This document shows, piece after piece, positions 17,589 to 25,670 of a DNA stretch of 64,000 bases. Each line of letters starts with the position of its first letter. Positions within the stretch are counted from its first letter, which is position 1. The stretch comes from CAZFGK01 sp964518635 (GTDB lineage Bacteria; Zixibacteria; MSB-5A5; GN15; FEB-12): assembly GCA_964518635.1 (NCBI GenBank), contig CAZFGK010000003.1:76708-140707 (forward strand), read 5' to 3'. The notes under the pieces were generated by a model that saw only the letters and a list, made by a program, of their open reading frames with translations, did no database searches and had not been told where the DNA came from. A program made the position numbers and the translations under genes.

Positions 17589-18577
17589 TACAGGAGCCCT
17601 TTCTCGCGAAGCCAGTCGTCGTTGTAGACTTTGCTGATATATTTCATTCCGGCATCGGGAAGAATCACGACGCTGATCGCATCCGCCGGAAGTGTCTTGG
17701 CATGTTCAAGAGCGGCGTAGACTGCCCCACCGGCTGAACCACCGACAAGAATCCCTTCAGTGCGGGTCATCTCGCGGGCGATATCGAAACAGATTTTGTC
17801 ATCGACCTGATAGATCTTGTCGACGACAGAGAAATCCATCGCCTCGCACATCTTGTCTTCGCCGATTCCTTCGACGAGATAACGCCCCGGTTCGACCAGA
17901 GTTTTGTCTTTGTGGTACTGGTAATAAATCGAACCGATCGGATCAGCTGCGACGATCTGGATCTTTGGATTCTTCTCCTTCAGAAATCGCGCGGTACCAG
18001 AGACTGTCCCGCCGGTACCAATCCCGCCGACAAAGCAGTCGATTTTGCCATGGGTCTGCGCCCAGATCTCCGGTCCGGTGAGCATGTAGTGGGCCTCGAT
18101 ATTGTCGAGGTTGTCGTACTGGCCGATGAAAAAGGAGTTCGGAGTCTCATTCGCACGGCGTAGCCCGGTCGAATAGTAGCTCTCTGGTGATTCGGCCGGT
18201 ACTGCCGTCGGGCAGACATGGACTTCCGCCCCGAAGGCACGCAGGGTATCGACTTTCTCTTTCGACATCTTGTCAGGGATGGTCAAAATCGCTTTGTAAC
18301 CATGCGCCGCGGCGAACATCGCCACCGCTGCGCCGGTGTTACCGGAGGTCGCTTCGACGATTGTCCCCCCCGGTTTCAAAACCCCGTTCTTGATCGCCTT
18401 GCGAATGACATAGACCGCCATCCGATCTTTCACCGATCCGGTCGGATTCATAAACTCGATCTTGACCAACACCTGGGACTTGATTCCACGGGCTGCGGTC
18501 ATATTGCGAAGCCGAACCATCGGGGTATTCCCGATCGCCTCGGTGATGTCATTGGCAATAGCCGGAATGGCCGACAT
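17588..18577 (-). CDS. cystathionine beta-synthase / cysteine synthase family enzyme
   Basis: Fold-type II PLP enzyme of 329 residues. Lys50 in NPTGSVKDR binds PLP, and EATSGNTG (about 75-82) binds the substrate carboxylate. GGIGTGGTVSGTARFLKE is the phosphate-binding loop. EGIGEDKM in the C-terminal half resembles cystathionine beta-synthase-type members more than CysK. There are no C-terminal CBS domains. I take the ATG at 18577 as the start because the preceding 10 residues of the longer frame are not conserved. With the overlapping gamma-lyase it forms a two-gene route from homocysteine and serine to cysteine. Confidence 0.88.
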   Translation of the reverse strand: MSAIPAIANDITEAIGNTPMVRLRNMTAARGIKSQVLVKIEFMNPTGSVKDRMAVYVIRKAIKNGVLKPGGTIVEATSGNTGAAVAMFAAAHGYKAILTIPDKMSKEKVDTLRAFGAEVHVCPTAVPAESPESYYSTGLRRANETPNSFFIGQYDNLDNIEAHYMLTGPEIWAQTHGKIDCFVGGIGTGGTVSGTARFLKEKNPKIQIVAADPIGSIYYQYHKDKTLVEPGRYLVEGIGEDKMCEAMDFSVVDKIYQVDDKICFDIAREMTRTEGILVGGSAGGAVYAALEHAKTLPADAISVVILPDAGMKYISKVYNDDWLREKGLL

Positions 18578-18980
18578 AGGGATTCTCTCTCCTGCGTTAT
18601 CTCGCAACTGACCCCAATTTAGGGGGGATTGCCGGTTCTAAGGGGTACGGCACCCGTGCCGTTGGCTGCGGGGACCTCTCTGCGAGTGGAAGTATATGTC
18701 GAAATACGGCAACCGCCTAGAATCGGATTCGCCGTGCGCCGAAGAGAAATCGGCGAATTCTCCCCTCCTGTGGCATTCAAACAGTCGAGGAAAGGGGGGG
18801 CGGCGAAGATCACTCAGTGGGGAGAAAATAGGATTCGTGGGGAGAGGTATGAGAAATCCTCAATAGGAATCGCAAAAAGGCATTGACAAAAAAATTCCGA
18901 CTTGATACCTACCCGCCGCGAGTAATGTTTTCCGGCCTGTGCCCTTCCGGATGACGCTCTCGAAATCTTCAAACGGGGAA
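18578..18980. other. intergenic region with a palindrome and a candidate promoter
   Basis: About 400 bp without a convincing gene. It holds a perfect inverted repeat ACGGCAC-CC-GTGCCGT at 18647-18662. A TTGACA at 18883-18888 has a weak TACCTA/GATACC -10 region about 16-17 bp later, pointing to the small zinc protein. A short open frame (18629-18886, plus) lacks recognisable protein features. Otherwise I see nothing. Confidence 0.5.
18883..18911 (+). promoter_or_regulatory. candidate sigma70-like promoter of the small zinc protein
   Basis: A perfect -35 hexamer TTGACA is followed after about 17 bp by a poor -10 match (TACCTA), roughly 80 bp before the start codon at 18989. The -35 is good and the -10 weak, so support is modest. 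Confidence 0.35.
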
Positions 18981-18988
18981 TGACCGCC

Positions 18989-19156
18989 ATGATGTGTGCC
19001 TTTTGCAACGAGAAGATTGCCGGAAAGCCGATCAAGCAGGCCGCTGAGTATTACTGCTCGCTGGAGTGCGCAAATGCCGCATCAGGAGTGGAGCCGGAAG
19101 AGGAAGAGTACTTCGAAGAGGAATCCCTCGACGAATTCATGGAAGAGGAAGAGTAG
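18989..19156 (+). CDS. small zinc-binding protein with acidic tail
   Basis: A 55-residue protein. It begins MMCAFCNEKI and has a C-x2-C pair followed, about 17 residues on, by YYCSLECA with a second C-x3-C pair. This is a compact zinc-knuckle of the kind that reads 'CAFC...YCSLEC'. After it comes an almost purely acidic tail (Glu/Asp in most positions). ATG 18989 is chosen because a GGGGAA ribosome-binding site ends 8 bp upstream; ATG 18980 would sit on that site. Function is unknown; a regulator or metal chaperone would fit. It ends 3 bp before the convergent Fic gene. Confidence 0.65.
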   Translation: MMCAFCNEKIAGKPIKQAAEYYCSLECANAASGVEPEEEEYFEEESLDEFMEEEE

Positions 19157-19159
19157 GGG

Positions 19160-20545
19160 CTAGCGGCGAAAAAGCTGGCGAGCTTTTTCGGTTGCCCGAT
19201 AGGGCTTGGAGCGTCCCTCCAGAGTTCTAGAGAGATATCCTTTCTTTGCCAAGTCCGCCAGTTCACTTAGACTTGTAGGGTTTGAAACATTGAAAACCTT
19301 ACAGTAGGTCTGAGCTGTCATCTGCAGGTTGGGGTCTTGTTTCATATCTCTAAGAAGTTGCAACTGTCTCTTGTTCAATGATGGATCTGAAGATAGTCGC
19401 TTTTCCAATTCCTGATTCTCGTGCATGACATTTCGAATGTGTCGTTCGAAAAGATTGAGGGCCTCTCGTATTTTGCTGAGATTGTAATCAATGAAATAGG
19501 TCAGATCATTGTCGTCTTGCTCTGAGTAGAGATATGCATTCCGATATTGTACAGGTGCTTTGATGATACACTTTGAAATCGGAGCGTAGGAGATTGCCCA
19601 ATAATCCTTCCTCAGGAGATACCAATAAAAGATTGCCCTTGCCAAACGTCCATTTCCATCCACAAAAGGGTGCAGGTAGCCAATCCAGAAGTGCAGCATG
19701 ATGGCTTTGATGACAGGGTGAGTAAACTTATTGTCTTTCAGTTCATCGTTTGCATATGCAATGAGTTTTTGCAGTTCCGAATCCAGTATCTCGCGGTTTG
19801 GTGGGATGTGAAGTATCTGATCATCACCTGCAACGACAATGTTATCTTCGTCGTTGCGAAATCGACCTTCGTCCTCCTTGTTGTCCAATGTCTTTTCAGT
19901 CAATTTTCGATGAATAATTTGTAGTTTTTCCAATGAAAGTTTTTCGTGTCGAAGGCTCTCTTCGATGTCATTCATGACTGTGTAATTATTTAGAATCATC
20001 TGTTCGCTTGAATTGCGTGCTTTTCTTTTTTCGCGCAACATCTGCTGAGCATGGGCACGAGTTGTGGATGCGCCCTCCAGTTGCGAAGAGGCAATAGCCT
20101 CTTCCATAATTCCCCTGCTAACGAATTCTCTCCGAGTGTTTGGCTCGGAGTCACCACTTATCTTGAGCGATCCGGCAAATGACTTATCGAGCTCGTGAAG
20201 AAGTTCTTGAAACCGGCTAAGAGGTAGCCAGCTAAATCCCTTACCATGTTTGTCATGAACGACCGTCGTTTGTCTGTCTGGGTTGATGATTCTCAGTACC
20301 TTGACGAGCCTCCAGAATTTGAATGGTGTGATGGTCCCTGATTGTGATCGGTGCTTGAGTGAATCCCAGTAGAGGTACTTGGGCGAATTTCCCATGTTCT
20401 CAATCTCCACCCCTTGATTCCTCAGCTCAATGAGATCTGCTACCCACTCAGGTGTTTTGAGTATTTCGGGTAACTGACTTGACGTAAACGGTGCTTTTTC
20501 AATTACAGCCACAGCACCAGATTTTGCTTTTTGAGATCGCCCCAT
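19160..20545 (-). CDS. Fic family protein (AMPylation-type enzyme)
   Basis: A 461-residue protein with the full Fic active-site motif HPFVDGNGRLAR at residues 292-303. The catalytic His292 and the anion-binding GNGR are intact. An N-terminal inhibitory motif S-x-x-x-E-G is present at 153-158 (SSQLEG), placing it in the self-inhibited group where Glu157 would point into the ATP site. The last 60 residues look like a winged helix (a leucine-rich HTH pattern from NKRQLQLLRDM on). The N-terminal 140 residues are not recognised. Known family chemistry is transfer of AMP to a protein hydroxyl. The target is unknown, and no toxin/antitoxin partner is adjacent. Confidence 0.85.
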   Translation of the reverse strand: MGRSQKAKSGAVAVIEKAPFTSSQLPEILKTPEWVADLIELRNQGVEIENMGNSPKYLYWDSLKHRSQSGTITPFKFWRLVKVLRIINPDRQTTVVHDKHGKGFSWLPLSRFQELLHELDKSFAGSLKISGDSEPNTRREFVSRGIMEEAIASSQLEGASTTRAHAQQMLREKRKARNSSEQMILNNYTVMNDIEESLRHEKLSLEKLQIIHRKLTEKTLDNKEDEGRFRNDEDNIVVAGDDQILHIPPNREILDSELQKLIAYANDELKDNKFTHPVIKAIMLHFWIGYLHPFVDGNGRLARAIFYWYLLRKDYWAISYAPISKCIIKAPVQYRNAYLYSEQDDNDLTYFIDYNLSKIREALNLFERHIRNVMHENQELEKRLSSDPSLNKRQLQLLRDMKQDPNLQMTAQTYCKVFNVSNPTSLSELADLAKKGYLSRTLEGRSKPYRATEKARQLFRR

Positions 20546-20680
20546 AGTTGATTCTTTTTGCCTTTCCTCGTCGTATTTCGAGTTTTCAACTCATCACTTC
20601 TTGACGCTCTATCCTTTTGGGTGCTCTCTGCCAATTCACCCTATAGGGGGTTTCATGTTTTGCAATGGGCTATTGAGCTC

Positions 20681-20890
20681 TTATATAAAGTACATGTAAA
20701 NNNNNNNNNNNNNNNNNNNNNNNNNNNNNNNNNNNNNNNNNNNNNNNNNNNNNNNNNNNNNNNNNNNNNNNNNNNNNNNNNNNNNNNNNNNNNNNNNNNN
20801 GTAATATAAAGAACTTTATATAAAGTACATGTAAAGTAATATAAAGAACTTTATATAAAGTACATGTAAAGTAATATAAAGAACTTTATA
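20681..20890. repeat. 35-bp AT-rich tandem repeat interrupted by the assembly gap
   Basis: Right of the gap are two full 35-bp units (20801-20835 and 20836-20870) and 20 bp of a third. Left of the gap the last 20 bp (20681-20700) equal the end of a unit, so the array runs through the gap. Each unit contains two palindromes, ACTTTATATAAAGT and TACATGTA. Copy number is unknown because the gap is inside. Confidence 0.9.
20701..20800. other. assembly gap (100 N)
   Basis: Exactly 100 Ns, the customary placeholder for a gap of unknown size. It lies within a tandem repeat, which explains the failed assembly. The rest of 20546-20919 holds no gene that I can support. Confidence 0.98.
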
Positions 20891-20919
20891 CATACGCAAT
20901 GTCTAATTACTATATAACT

Positions 20920-21396
20920 CTATACCCGCGAAATACTTATAACCTCATACCGAATCACACCAGCCGGGACCGTCACCTCGATTTTGTCGCCGACTGCCTT
21001 CCCCAGCAGGGCCGCCCCGATCGGGCTTTTCACCGAGATGATATCATTGTCGACATCCGCCTCCTCGGCAGGGGCAATGGTGTAGAGTATCTCTTCCCCG
21101 TCCTTCAGGTCCTTAACGGTGACCTTAGCGAAGAGATAGACCTTATCCGACGGGATCTTGTCGGAGTCGAATGACTGGACACGGGAGATTTTCTCCTCCA
21201 GTTCGGCAATCCGCCGCTCCAGATGCTTCTGCGCCTCTTTGGCGGCATGATACTCGGCGTTTTCGGAGAGATCCCCCAACTCCATCGTTCGCTTGATTTC
21301 GGCGACGATTTTTGGACGCTGTTCAAATTTCAGGGAACGCATCTCTTCTTCCATCTTCATGCGCCCCTCTTTCGAGAGATAAATTGGTTCTGGCAT
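20920..21396 (-). CDS. greA: transcription elongation factor GreA
   Basis: A 158-residue protein with the two GreA domains: an N-terminal coiled-coil that enters the RNA polymerase secondary channel and a C-terminal globular part. The tip of the coiled coil carries the catalytic acidic pair in LGDLSENAEYHAAKE. The C-terminal block SPIGAALLGKAVGDKIEV is diagnostic. It stimulates cleavage of backtracked transcripts. It sits 59 bp downstream of the symporter gene on the same strand and may partly share that transcript. Downstream is the 35-bp repeat. Confidence 0.95.
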   Translation of the reverse strand: MPEPIYLSKEGRMKMEEEMRSLKFEQRPKIVAEIKRTMELGDLSENAEYHAAKEAQKHLERRIAELEEKISRVQSFDSDKIPSDKVYLFAKVTVKDLKDGEEILYTIAPAEEADVDNDIISVKSPIGAALLGKAVGDKIEVTVPAGVIRYEVISISRV

Positions 21397-21455
21397 AGTC
21401 TTCTAATATAGCGACAGGAGTGCCCCGTCTGCAACAGTCGTTCAGAGATGCCAGA

Positions 21456-22877
21456 TCATTGTCTGTGCTGCTCTGGGGTGTGATTTGTATCCAATTTGAG
21501 TACCCATCTTCCAACCGCGTACGATAGTGATGTCGCAAGCAAAGCGGGAATCGCGGTTGGCAGACCAAGTGGTGACGCACCAGCGGGATCAAGACGCTGC
21601 GCAATCTCCCAGTAGAGCACCACTGCTCCCCCGACCCCCATCGTTGCGAATGCCCAATGCGCAGACATGCGCGGGCCGTAGAAGGAGGCGATCACCGGCA
21701 CCAGAAGCATGCCAGCGGCGAGTGAACCAAAGAGATACCATATCTGTACCACCGATGAAAAAATCGCCGCCACTGCGAGGGAACAGAGAACCGCAATGAG
21801 CAAACCAACAATCAGACTGTTGCGAAGATGCTCCTGAGATACTGGCTGCTTCCAGTCATTCGCAAATGTCGTCGCTGCGATGAAAAGATAAGAATCAACA
21901 CTCGATTGTGCTGTGGCAACCACCGCCAGCAGAAATATCCCTGCAACTCCTATTGGCAGATAATGGAGGGCGAGCGCAGGATAAGAAAGAGTCCCGCCCA
22001 ACTCTGGTGACAGGAGCGCCTTGGCATACAAGGCACAGGAGATACTCAGGAAGTCAAAGAGCACCCAGCAGAGAATCGAAAGGAGAATTCCCCTGCTCGG
22101 TATCTTCGAACCCTGCGTCGCCAGACACCTTTGGAAAAATGCCGGATCAACTAATGTCGCCAGCGCGACTATGAACCACCCTGCGATCCCCAGCCATGCG
22201 GTAGATGTCGATGGTGGCGTCAGGAATTCCATTGAGAGTGATTGCTGTAGGAATTCAAACCCGCCAAATTTGAACAGGAGGAAGAGAAAAAGGACGATAA
22301 ACCCCAGATACATGAGGATAGTCTGGAATATATCAGTCCGTACGACCGAGCGGAATCCACCGATTGCGAGATAGGCAACCGACACAAGACTCAAGAGTGG
22401 GGCGGAAAACCAGAACGACCAGCCGAAGAGATATTCTGCAAGGGTTGCGAGAATCAAAATATACGCACCAGGAAGGACCATCAGAAAAATCACCGATGCA
22501 GCTGTTCTGCCAACAAGCGGACTGTATTGCTTGCTCAGATGATCAGGAAGGGAGAGTGCTCTCGATTTTCGGATCGGTTCAGCCAGAAATATCGCAAAGA
22601 GAAAGGCCGCGCAATAGTAGGGCAGCCCAAACACAAAGAATGTTTCGATACCGTGCGACCAGGTGTACTCACTGATTCCGGTGATACCGCCGTACCAGGT
22701 CGAGACCAGTGATGCCACAAATGCAGGAAGGGTCAGTTGTCTCCCGCCAAGCAGCAGCTCAGTTGAGCTGTCTGCTTGTGCGGACATCATTCTGCGCTTC
22801 TGGAATCCAAGCAGAAACAGCAGCACGAAGTAACTCGCCAGAATTGCGATATCGACCCAATGGAGACTCTTTGTCAT
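21456..22877 (-). CDS. sodium:solute symporter family protein, probable thiamine/precursor transporter
   Basis: An inner-membrane SSS-family transporter of 473 residues with about 13 helices. It shows the family's N-terminal pattern (LLLGGRQLTLPAFVASLVSTWYGGITGISEYTW), and AIGGFRSVVRTDIFQ matches the SSS signature region. The TonB receptor gene ends 4 bp upstream, so both are read from one transcript behind a TPP riboswitch. That context suggests (inference) uptake of thiamine or its pyrimidine moiety from the periplasm. Na+/solute symporters (ThiV-type) have been proposed for this role in other TPP-controlled loci. The ATG directly abuts a GGAG, so the start could lie slightly elsewhere. Confidence 0.8.
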   Translation of the reverse strand: MTKSLHWVDIAILASYFVLLFLLGFQKRRMMSAQADSSTELLLGGRQLTLPAFVASLVSTWYGGITGISEYTWSHGIETFFVFGLPYYCAAFLFAIFLAEPIRKSRALSLPDHLSKQYSPLVGRTAASVIFLMVLPGAYILILATLAEYLFGWSFWFSAPLLSLVSVAYLAIGGFRSVVRTDIFQTILMYLGFIVLFLFLLFKFGGFEFLQQSLSMEFLTPPSTSTAWLGIAGWFIVALATLVDPAFFQRCLATQGSKIPSRGILLSILCWVLFDFLSISCALYAKALLSPELGGTLSYPALALHYLPIGVAGIFLLAVVATAQSSVDSYLFIAATTFANDWKQPVSQEHLRNSLIVGLLIAVLCSLAVAAIFSSVVQIWYLFGSLAAGMLLVPVIASFYGPRMSAHWAFATMGVGGAVVLYWEIAQRLDPAGASPLGLPTAIPALLATSLSYAVGRWVLKLDTNHTPEQHRQ

Positions 22878-22881
22878 CTCC

Positions 22882-25242
22882 TCAGTCGAATCTCATCTCA
22901 AGTAGGAAGAAAATTGAACGCTCGGCAGCGACATAATATTCCGCCCCGCCAACCAGTGTGGCAGGTGCATTGATGTTTTCAGCAACTAGGTAATTCCAAC
23001 CATACCCTGATCGTTCATACTTCTTATTGAAGAGATTGTCGACCGTCACAACTGCGCGGATACTCCCCAGGCCAGCAACCGGACGAATCGTAGCGCCAAG
23101 ATCAAAGCCGACAGTCAGCACCGGATCGATAGCGAGGGAGTCGATATTCCCAAGCTCAAGAAATTGCTTCCCGGCAGCTTGCAAACGAAGTGTCCCTTCG
23201 ACTGACTTCGATTGATAAGCGATCCGCGCTGACCCCAGAAACTCAGGAAATGCCAGCCCATTACGATCACTGAATCGGTATTCTTCTAAGCGCAAGTAGT
23301 TGAAATCCGGATCGTAAACATCAAGTGTGTCGACAAAATCGCGCACCGTATATCGCTGCCATGAAACTGCTCCGCTGATTGTCCATGAACGAGCAACCTC
23401 CCAGCTCCCTTCTGCTTCGACGCCGAATCGTGTCGATCCATCTGCGTTCGCAGTAGCGAGCTGCCCGCTGGATGGATTAATCCCACCGTACGGAATAATC
23501 TCATTCTCGAAATTCATGTAATAGAGATTCAGATTGCCACGATGCTTGTCGGTTCGCGTGCGGATTCCGATTTCCAGTGCGGTCACACGTTCGGCATCAA
23601 AGAGAGGATCACCGAATTGATAGCTGGTATCCGCGCCATTGACAGTCTGGCGATCGATGGCGAGGGAGGGAAACACGTTCGGATTACTTGCATCATAGAC
23701 CGCCGCGTCAGTCGGTGCACGAGAGACGATCCCGAATGAGCCGTACAAGCCGGTCTCTCGTTTCTCATTCTTCTCAAGCGACAACACTGCACCGACTTTT
23801 GGCGAGAGAAAAAGCCAGTCGGTTGTAAAATCGAATCCGCGAAAGAGTCCGAGCTTTTCCTGCTTGAAATCATATTGCTGCACTCGCGCATGAAGCCCAC
23901 CGGAGAGTTGCAACTGCTCACTCGCTGCGCGAGAAATTTCCACGCCGAGACTTCCGACCAGCTTCTTTCCTTCCCAGCGATAGTAGCGATGCGGGAAGAT
24001 GCTCAACGAAGATGCCTGCTCAGTGCGGATAACATCACCTGTGTGATCGGATGCGAAAGTATAGAATGATCCAATGATCGCCTCAGAGCCATTGTCATGT
24101 GTCTGCGACAATCGTCCGGTCCATCCTAACTGCCCTTTCGTGACACTTTGCTGACGAACAAGGTCACCGGCGGCAAGGTCATTCGTGAGAGTTGAATCGA
24201 TTCCATACTCCGCGTAACTCGCCGCTGCGACGTATTGCTCAAAGTAGCCACGACCACGAACAAAATAGAGAGTATTGGCAAGATGGACTCGATCAGACAA
24301 CTCCCACTGATGATGCAGATGATAATGCGGCTGAGTGAAATTATCGGTCTCACCGACATAGGTCAGCGGATTGAAACGGCGATCGATAGCAATTTGATCT
24401 CGTGAGATTCCAAAGAAGCTCAAATGCAGATTGGTCGGCCCGCCGAAGATGAGCAACTCAGTCGACATCTTCGGATCGATTCGACCGACTGACAGAAAAT
24501 AGCCGGTCGCTTTCGCCCAGCTTTGTGTGCGATATCCATCCGATTTCTGCTGAGAGATACGCCCGTGAAAGGCATAGTGTCCATCGATGATCCCTGATGA
24601 AAAATCAACCGATCCGATCGCACTCTCACCGATTTTCTTGTTCTCGTTGTAGAGATACCCTTGACCAAGACGAACTCGAGTTTCACGTTTTCGTGCAAAG
24701 ACCGAACTCACCACATTGATCGATCCTCCAAAGGCCGGGTCTCCATACTGCGCATTCCCGATTCCACGCTGCACCTGCAAATCGGTGACTGATGCGAGAA
24801 AATCGGGAAGATCGACCCAGTAAGAATATTGATCTTCAGGATCATTCAGCGGCACACCATTCAGATAGGTCGCAATACGGCGATCATCGAAGCCACGTAT
24901 CGATGTGTAGGTGTATCCCAGTGACCCGCCGGCATCAGAATAGCTGTAGACTCCGGCTGTCTGCGCTGCAAGAAGTGAGGGATCGTCGAGGGTGTGACGT
25001 TTCGCAATCTCTGCTCGATTCAGACTGCTGAAACTGACCGGATCATTCGCCGCGGCAGTTGTTCCGATGACCGTCACGCTGTCGATTTCGCGTGGTACGG
25101 AATCGACTTGCGCTGATTCATCCATCTGCTCTGCAGCATGGATACTGAACGCACGTGCGAAGAAAAGAAAGGTGAGAGTGGCAAAAAGCAGACGCGCACG
25201 AATGCGATACCACCCGGGCTGATGGATTGGAGTGAAAGACAT
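22882..25242 (-). CDS. TonB-dependent outer-membrane receptor, probably for thiamine
   Basis: A 786-residue receptor. The signal peptide covers about residues 12-37, with a hydrophobic LLFATLTFLFFARAFS core. Then come a plug domain (AGVYSYSDAGGSLGYTYTSIRGF...YLNGVPLNDPED, QRGIGNAQYGDPAFGGSINVVS) and a beta-barrel ending with an aromatic-containing last strand (FFLLEMRFD). The ATG at 25242 is preceded by a clear GGGAGGT 6 bp away, so the longer frame upstream is not used. A TPP riboswitch lies about 110 bp upstream on the same strand, so the substrate is most likely thiamine, its phosphates or a precursor. It is followed by a sodium symporter 4 bp away. Confidence 0.88.
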   Translation of the reverse strand: MSFTPIHQPGWYRIRARLLFATLTFLFFARAFSIHAAEQMDESAQVDSVPREIDSVTVIGTTAAANDPVSFSSLNRAEIAKRHTLDDPSLLAAQTAGVYSYSDAGGSLGYTYTSIRGFDDRRIATYLNGVPLNDPEDQYSYWVDLPDFLASVTDLQVQRGIGNAQYGDPAFGGSINVVSSVFARKRETRVRLGQGYLYNENKKIGESAIGSVDFSSGIIDGHYAFHGRISQQKSDGYRTQSWAKATGYFLSVGRIDPKMSTELLIFGGPTNLHLSFFGISRDQIAIDRRFNPLTYVGETDNFTQPHYHLHHQWELSDRVHLANTLYFVRGRGYFEQYVAAASYAEYGIDSTLTNDLAAGDLVRQQSVTKGQLGWTGRLSQTHDNGSEAIIGSFYTFASDHTGDVIRTEQASSLSIFPHRYYRWEGKKLVGSLGVEISRAASEQLQLSGGLHARVQQYDFKQEKLGLFRGFDFTTDWLFLSPKVGAVLSLEKNEKRETGLYGSFGIVSRAPTDAAVYDASNPNVFPSLAIDRQTVNGADTSYQFGDPLFDAERVTALEIGIRTRTDKHRGNLNLYYMNFENEIIPYGGINPSSGQLATANADGSTRFGVEAEGSWEVARSWTISGAVSWQRYTVRDFVDTLDVYDPDFNYLRLEEYRFSDRNGLAFPEFLGSARIAYQSKSVEGTLRLQAAGKQFLELGNIDSLAIDPVLTVGFDLGATIRPVAGLGSIRAVVTVDNLFNKKYERSGYGWNYLVAENINAPATLVGGAEYYVAAERSIFFLLEMRFD

Positions 25243-25351
25243 GTGACGACCTCCCGAACATGACGTTCGTTTTTGTAGAGTCCGTCCTGACTGAATAGGT
25301 CGCCGACACAGCACCTGCTACGTGCAATGCAGCTCAGGGGATGTTTTGACA

Positions 25352-25438
25352 TCTCCGTTTCCCTACGCCGGTATTACCCGGGTCAGGTCATGGGGGTATG
25401 ATCTCAGGCGGCTTTTTGTACGCCACCCCCAACGGGTC
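25352..25438 (-). promoter_or_regulatory. TPP riboswitch (THI box)
   Basis: Read on the minus strand, the conserved elements occur in order: CTGAGA, then ACCC, then GACCTGA followed by CCGGGTAATACCGGCG and TAGGGAA. The closing stem P1 is formed by CCGTT (25431-25435) and AACGG (25355-25359). These are the core parts of the thiamine-pyrophosphate aptamer. It precedes the TonB receptor by about 110 bp. Directly 3' of the aptamer is a small GATGT-CAAA-ACATC hairpin; no T-run follows, so the mode of control is unclear. Confidence 0.93.
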
Positions 25439-25670
25439 TGTTAATTTTTCAGAGGGTATATAGAGGGATGTGGGGGAATCGTCAAGGGAGTGGCGCTGTT
25501 GTGCTGGCACGACACCTTCCCAACGTGAGAGAGCATCTTTGTCACCCTGAGCCTGTCGAAGGGTCTTCATACACTCCCCCTCTCTGATTTCTCTTTGAGA
25601 TTCACCCCTCAATCCCGCATCCTATGGGCTGTATCTGCTCACTCCAAATTGAAGACAGGACAAGATCGAC
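25439..25670. other. divergent intergenic region between riboswitch and kinase gene
   Basis: With the riboswitch leader this region separates the TonB receptor and the kinase. On the minus strand a TATATA-type -10 (in ctctatataccctc, about 25456-25465) could start the riboswitch transcript. It also contains repeat copy 2 at 25541-25564. No gene is seen. Confidence 0.4.
25541..25564. repeat. dispersed hairpin repeat copy 2
   Basis: CACCCT / AGGGT stem around GAGCCTGTCGA; one arm is shortened. Same element as at 28512, 28741 and 28851. Confidence 0.75.

Noticed and set aside
18629..18886. Open frame on the plus strand in the spacer before the zinc protein
   Set aside because: No ribosome-binding site, no recognisable domain, and it runs across a palindrome and other repeat-like sequence.
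19168..19189. Bidirectional terminator between the zinc protein and fic
   Set aside because: A perfect GAAAAAGCT/AGCTTTTTC hairpin exists but lies inside the 3' coding end of fic, and no separate T-run follows, so I did not list it as a terminator.
20801..20890. Possible CRISPR array
   Set aside because: The 35-bp units follow each other directly with no spacers, and no cas genes are near.
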